Positions 24,972 to 27,413 of a stretch of 27,413 bases of DNA are shown one piece after another. Every line of letters starts with the position of its first letter. The stretch's first letter is position 1. The stretch is from UBA1672 sp023140905 (lineage in GTDB: Bacteria > Pseudomonadota > Alphaproteobacteria > Micavibrionales > Micavibrionaceae): NCBI GenBank assembly GCA_030636745.1, contig DAOVWH010000005.1:1-27413 (forward strand), written 5' to 3'. The notes beneath the pieces are model-generated. The model was not told the DNA's origin. It did not search any database and worked only from the letters and a program-made list of their open reading frames with translations. The position numbers and the translations under genes are program-made.

Positions 24972-25544
24972 CTAAGCCCTTTCAGATACCAAGTCAACAA
25001 AGCGTTGATGCATTGGTGAGGGCGTATCCATAGTCAGTTCCGGGTGGAATGTCGTTGCCATCTTTGAGCCTTTTTTTACCCAAACGGGTGTACCGTCATG
25101 CTCGGCGATAATTTCAGCATCTCCATAAACACCGGTAATAATCGGAGCGCGGATGAAAGAAACATTATATCCCTCAATCACAGCATAATGGCTGTCAATC
25201 TGGCGGCCATAACCGTTGCGTTGTATGGTAACAGGAAGAATACCAAAAGATTTTTGCTCAGGATTTGTAACTTTCTCAGCCAACAGAATAGAACCGGCGC
25301 AAATCCCCCATACAGGTTTCTTGGCAAATTGCTCAGCCAGTCCATCCCACATCTCAAAGCGGTTAATAAGTTTGAGCTGTGTCGTGCTTTCTCCGCCCGG
25401 CAGAATAAAACCGTCCACCTCCTCACATTGAGCCAGTGTTTTGACAGCGCGAAACTCCGCTCCAGCAGCTTCAATATGAGCTTTATGCGGCTGAACGGCT
25501 CCTTGCAAAGCCAGAACACCGATAACAGGAATTTCATTACTCAT
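24972..25544 (-). CDS. pdxT: Pyridoxal 5'-phosphate synthase glutaminase subunit
   Basis: PdxT is the class I glutaminase that supplies ammonia to PdxS. It shows GVLALQGAVQPH at the start, GGESTTQLKL (substrate-binding), the nucleophile cysteine in WGICAGSILLA, and the catalytic His/Glu pair in FHPELT near the C-terminus. Length is 190 residues, standard for the family. It starts seven bases after pdxS ends, so the subunits are almost certainly made together and assemble into the usual 12+12 complex. Confidence 0.96.
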   Translation of the reverse strand: MSNEIPVIGVLALQGAVQPHKAHIEAAGAEFRAVKTLAQCEEVDGFILPGGESTTQLKLINRFEMWDGLAEQFAKKPVWGICAGSILLAEKVTNPEQKSFGILPVTIQRNGYGRQIDSHYAVIEGYNVSFIRAPIITGVYGDAEIIAEHDGTPVWVKKGSKMATTFHPELTMDTPSPMHQRFVDLVSERA

Positions 25545-25551
25545 AGAATAA

Positions 25552-26448
25552 TTACCATCCTCTATTAGCCATCAACATAGGCTCTTCGATCTCAGAAATT
25601 TCTGTACCGCGCATTGCCACTCCGCCAAGCTCTTTGGACGCTTCAAGGACAATCGCCGGATCATTGTAATGTGCTGCGGCTTTAACAATGGCTTTTGCAA
25701 ACATCTCAGGATTATCGCTTTTGAAAATACCGGAGCCGACAAATATACTTTCAGCACCAAGTTGCATACATAAAGCTGCGTCAGCAGGTGTGGCAATACC
25801 ACCAGCGCAGAAATTTGGTACTGGAAGTTTGCCTTCTTTACGCACAAGTAATAAAAGCTCGTAAGGAGCACCAAGATCACGGGCAAAAGACATTAGCTCG
25901 GTTTCATCAATTGAGCAGGCTTTTTTAATTTCAGCATTAATCCGGCGCATATGACGTACAGCTTCAACAATATTTCCGGTTCCCGGCTCGCCTTTGGTAC
26001 GCATCAAAGCAGCGCCTTCACCAATACGGCGCAAAGCTTCTCCCAGATTACGGGAGCCACAAACAAACGGCACTTTAAAATTATGCTTATTCACGTGATG
26101 TTCTTCATCAGCAGGAGTTAGAACCTCTGACTCATCAATGTAGTCAACTCCTATTTCCTGCAAAATCTTAGCTTCTGCAAAGTGGCCAATACGGCATTTT
26201 GCCATCACAGGAATAGAAACCGTTTTCATCACATCTTCAATAACATCTGGAGGACTCATACGCGCAACACCACCGGCTTTGCGAATATCGGAAGGAACAC
26301 GCTCCAATGCCATAATAGCAACAGCACCGGCATCTTCCGCGATTTTTGCTTGTTCAGCGGTTACTACATCCATAATTACCCCGCCCTTAAGCATCTCGGC
26401 AAGGCCTGTTTTGATATTGAGAATATTATTTGGCTGTTTATCGCTCAT
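25552..26448 (-). CDS. pdxS: Pyridoxal 5'-phosphate synthase lyase/synthase subunit
   Basis: PdxS builds PLP directly from ribose 5-phosphate, glyceraldehyde 3-phosphate and ammonia (the DXP-independent route). Visible are VMDVVTAEQAKIAEDAGA-like sequence at the N-terminus, ALERVPSDIR, the Schiff-base lysine K84 in VMAKCRIGHFAEA, DESEVLTPADEEHH, and the phosphate-binding KGEPGTGN and FCAGGIATPADAA. The second lysine lies in MRTKGEPGTGN. AAGGAT lies just upstream of ATG 26448, so I prefer this start (298 residues) to the longer one at 26475, which would run into a hairpin. Many alphaproteobacteria use PdxA/PdxJ instead, so the presence of PdxST is worth noting. Confidence 0.97.
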   Translation of the reverse strand: MSDKQPNNILNIKTGLAEMLKGGVIMDVVTAEQAKIAEDAGAVAIMALERVPSDIRKAGGVARMSPPDVIEDVMKTVSIPVMAKCRIGHFAEAKILQEIGVDYIDESEVLTPADEEHHVNKHNFKVPFVCGSRNLGEALRRIGEGAALMRTKGEPGTGNIVEAVRHMRRINAEIKKACSIDETELMSFARDLGAPYELLLLVRKEGKLPVPNFCAGGIATPADAALCMQLGAESIFVGSGIFKSDNPEMFAKAIVKAAAHYNDPAIVLEASKELGGVAMRGTEISEIEEPMLMANRGW

Positions 26449-26467
26449 TGTCTTTATCCTTATATAT

Positions 26468-26524
26468 GCGTTCAAACGCCACGCAAGCTCCGTTCCTCAC
26501 GGAACGAGGTCGCAGTCGCGACCT
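26468..26524 (-). promoter_or_regulatory. Three tandem hairpins in the pdxS leader
   Basis: GCGTT-CA-AACGC (26468-26479), CGTTCC-TCAC-GGAACG (26491-26506) and AGGTCGC-AGTC-GCGACCT (26507-26524) are consecutive perfect hairpins just upstream of the pdxS ribosome binding site. None has a U-run in either direction, so they do not look like ordinary terminators. They could form structure in the pdxST leader RNA. Confidence 0.5.
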
Positions 26525-26526
26525 TA

Positions 26527-26564
26527 TATATAGCACATCCATTTTATAATGCGTATGCTATATA
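26527..26564. promoter_or_regulatory. 9-bp inverted repeat flanking a TATAAT box
   Basis: TATATAGCA (26527-26535) and TGCTATATA (26556-26564) are perfect arms around 20 bases that contain TATAAT (26545-26550) on the + strand and TATAAA on the minus strand. The position, upstream of pdxS and within the divergent region shared with the 156-residue protein, would suit an operator over a promoter. The binding protein is unknown. Confidence 0.4.
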
Positions 26565-26633
26565 CGAAGATATTTATGCATAGAAAAAAATCAATTGCAA
26601 AGGAAAGTGTTGTAACAAAATCATCAAAAATTC

Positions 26634-26661
26634 TTGACGTTAATTATGAAAATAATATAAG
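26634..26661 (+). promoter_or_regulatory. Candidate sigma-70 promoter
   Basis: TTGACG (26634-26639), a 16-base spacer and TATAAG (26656-26661) lie 40 bases before the ATG of the small two-helix membrane protein, which has a good AGGAG ribosome binding site in between. Confidence 0.55.
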
Positions 26662-26701
26662 GGTGGTGGTTGAATTTTTTATTTTATTATAGGAGTAAAT
26701 T

Positions 26702-27172
26702 ATGGGTAATGATGGTCCTGATCAAAGCTTTAACGAAAAAGCCACCGACTTCGGCAAGTCCGTCGCACTGGTCACTAGCGTAATTACGGGTTTTGCCGGA
26801 GTCTGTGGCCTGATTGGGGGCAACGTCAAAGTAGGAGGCTCATTAGCACTCGCTAGCGCAATCTGTATCTATGCTCTAGACTATTTTAGTGCCACAAACA
26901 AAGCCAAAAGAAACGTCTTAGCTTTAGCCAAAGCAGGAGCCAGCTACGAAGACATAGAAGCTGCCTTAAATTTAGCTATACACCATATCACACTCGACTA
27001 CGGCAGCGACGACAGCGAGTACGGCGAGTACGACAGCGCCTGGGGAAAGAAATGCTTAGCCAGACAAGTCAGAGCCAGAGAAAACGAAATCAAAACCTTA
27101 ATCGGCACCGTAGACGAAATCGAAGCCAACATTAAAGACGACAGAGAACCGGACGGACCTTTGAACGGATAA
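26702..27172 (+). CDS. Small two-helix membrane protein of unknown function
   Basis: The 156-residue protein has a short polar start, two hydrophobic segments (about residues 20-40 and 45-63) rich in Gly, Ala and Val, and a strongly charged, helix-forming cytoplasmic tail. The tail includes an acidic Ser/Asp/Tyr stretch (DYGSDDSEYGEYDSAWG) and a Glu/Lys-rich end. The DNA of the acidic stretch is itself repetitive (GGCGAGTACGACAGC-like units). AGGAG seven bases before the ATG and the candidate promoter support expression. No homologous family is recognised. It is divergent from pdxS and followed by the complete MITE-like element. Confidence 0.7.
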   Translation: MGNDGPDQSFNEKATDFGKSVALVTSVITGFAGVCGLIGGNVKVGGSLALASAICIYALDYFSATNKAKRNVLALAKAGASYEDIEAALNLAIHHITLDYGSDDSEYGEYDSAWGKKCLARQVRARENEIKTLIGTVDEIEANIKDDREPDGPLNG

Positions 27173-27248
27173 CAAATCTGGGAATAATCTACAGCATTAA
27201 ATAGAGATATGAATTAGAATACAGCTATACATTACATTGCTGTGTTTG

Positions 27249-27413
27249 TATAGTAATTCGACTTAAGAATAATACATTTTACTTGAGTAATTCTCTTGAT
27301 TATCTGCGCATAATTTCATCACCGTAGCTACGGCTATGCTTCAGAAATTACACTTGATTCTCAAGAAAATTCATTTGCGTAATTCTGTACTATTCTTAAG
27401 TCAAATTACTATA
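27249..27413. mobile_element. 165-bp palindromic MITE-like element (complete copy)
   Basis: It begins TATAGTAATTCGACTTAAGA and ends with the inverted form AATTACTATA at the last base of the window. The ends match over 28 bases with two transition differences. Inside are the stems TAATTTC/GAAATTA (27311-27317, 27344-27350) around the perfect palindrome CCGTAGCTACGG (27322-27333). There is no ORF. TA at both outer edges fits TA target duplication, as in IS630/Tc1-type elements, so this may be a non-autonomous derivative moved by a transposase elsewhere. The right edge may continue beyond the window. Confidence 0.75.

Noticed and set aside
26491..26524. Hairpins upstream of pdxS as a rho-independent terminator
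   Set aside because: No T-run follows on either strand, and no gene ends here for them to terminate.

Overview
The window looks like the chromosome of an AT-rich alphaproteobacterium. The main evidence is the dnaN/recF/gyrB neighbourhood, an M16 processing-peptidase homologue directly downstream of thrC (a familiar alphaproteobacterial pairing), a long-form GyrB, and a DotL/IcmO-type coupling ATPase of a type IVB secretion system. I cannot name the genus from the sequence alone. The secretion ATPase and the vitamin-synthesis genes would fit a host-associated or predatory lifestyle, but that is inference.

Layout. Positions 1-3644 (+ strand) hold the end of a secretion-related cluster: the tail of a single-pass membrane protein, a DotL-like ATPase with a long low-complexity tail, and an anchored pilin-like protein. 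Positions 3676-4796 are a small accessory island with a Fic-domain gene whose catalytic histidine is a cysteine, bounded by two copies of a short repeat. Positions 4868-10812 (- strand) carry gyrB, then a tightly packed elbB-argS-SGNH hydrolase group. Positions 11084-12993 (+) carry an ICMT-like methyltransferase and hisC, followed by a small basic-protein gene with a near-consensus promoter that seems to give a leaderless mRNA. Positions 13333-16340 (-) are dnaN, an unknown membrane protein and recF. Positions 16508-21275 (-) are a biotin block, bioB-bioF-(pseudogene)-bioD-bioA. Positions 21276-22182 have no convincing gene but contain repeat ends and nested palindromes. Positions 22183-26448 (-) are pdxS-pdxT-thrC-M16 peptidase. 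The window ends with a small two-helix membrane protein and a 165-bp palindromic MITE-like element.

How the genes fit together. BioB, BioF, BioD and BioA cover the steps from pimeloyl-thioester to biotin; no bioC or bioH is visible here. PdxS and PdxT make pyridoxal phosphate, and four PLP enzymes are encoded in the window (ThrC, BioF, BioA, HisC). DnaN, RecF and GyrB are replication and repair proteins.

The strongest unexplained signal is a dispersed repeat whose ends resemble TATAGTAGTTTCACTTAAG. It appears at seven intergenic or gene-end sites, with a possible eighth match at the gyrB start. One complete palindromic copy lies at the right edge. The copies lie beside or inside gene ends, supply stop codons, and in three places create a TATAAT hexamer on the minus strand. 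They look like relics of a TA-targeting (IS630/Tc1-like) MITE family. Coding calls rest on motifs and recalled family features; no database search was run.
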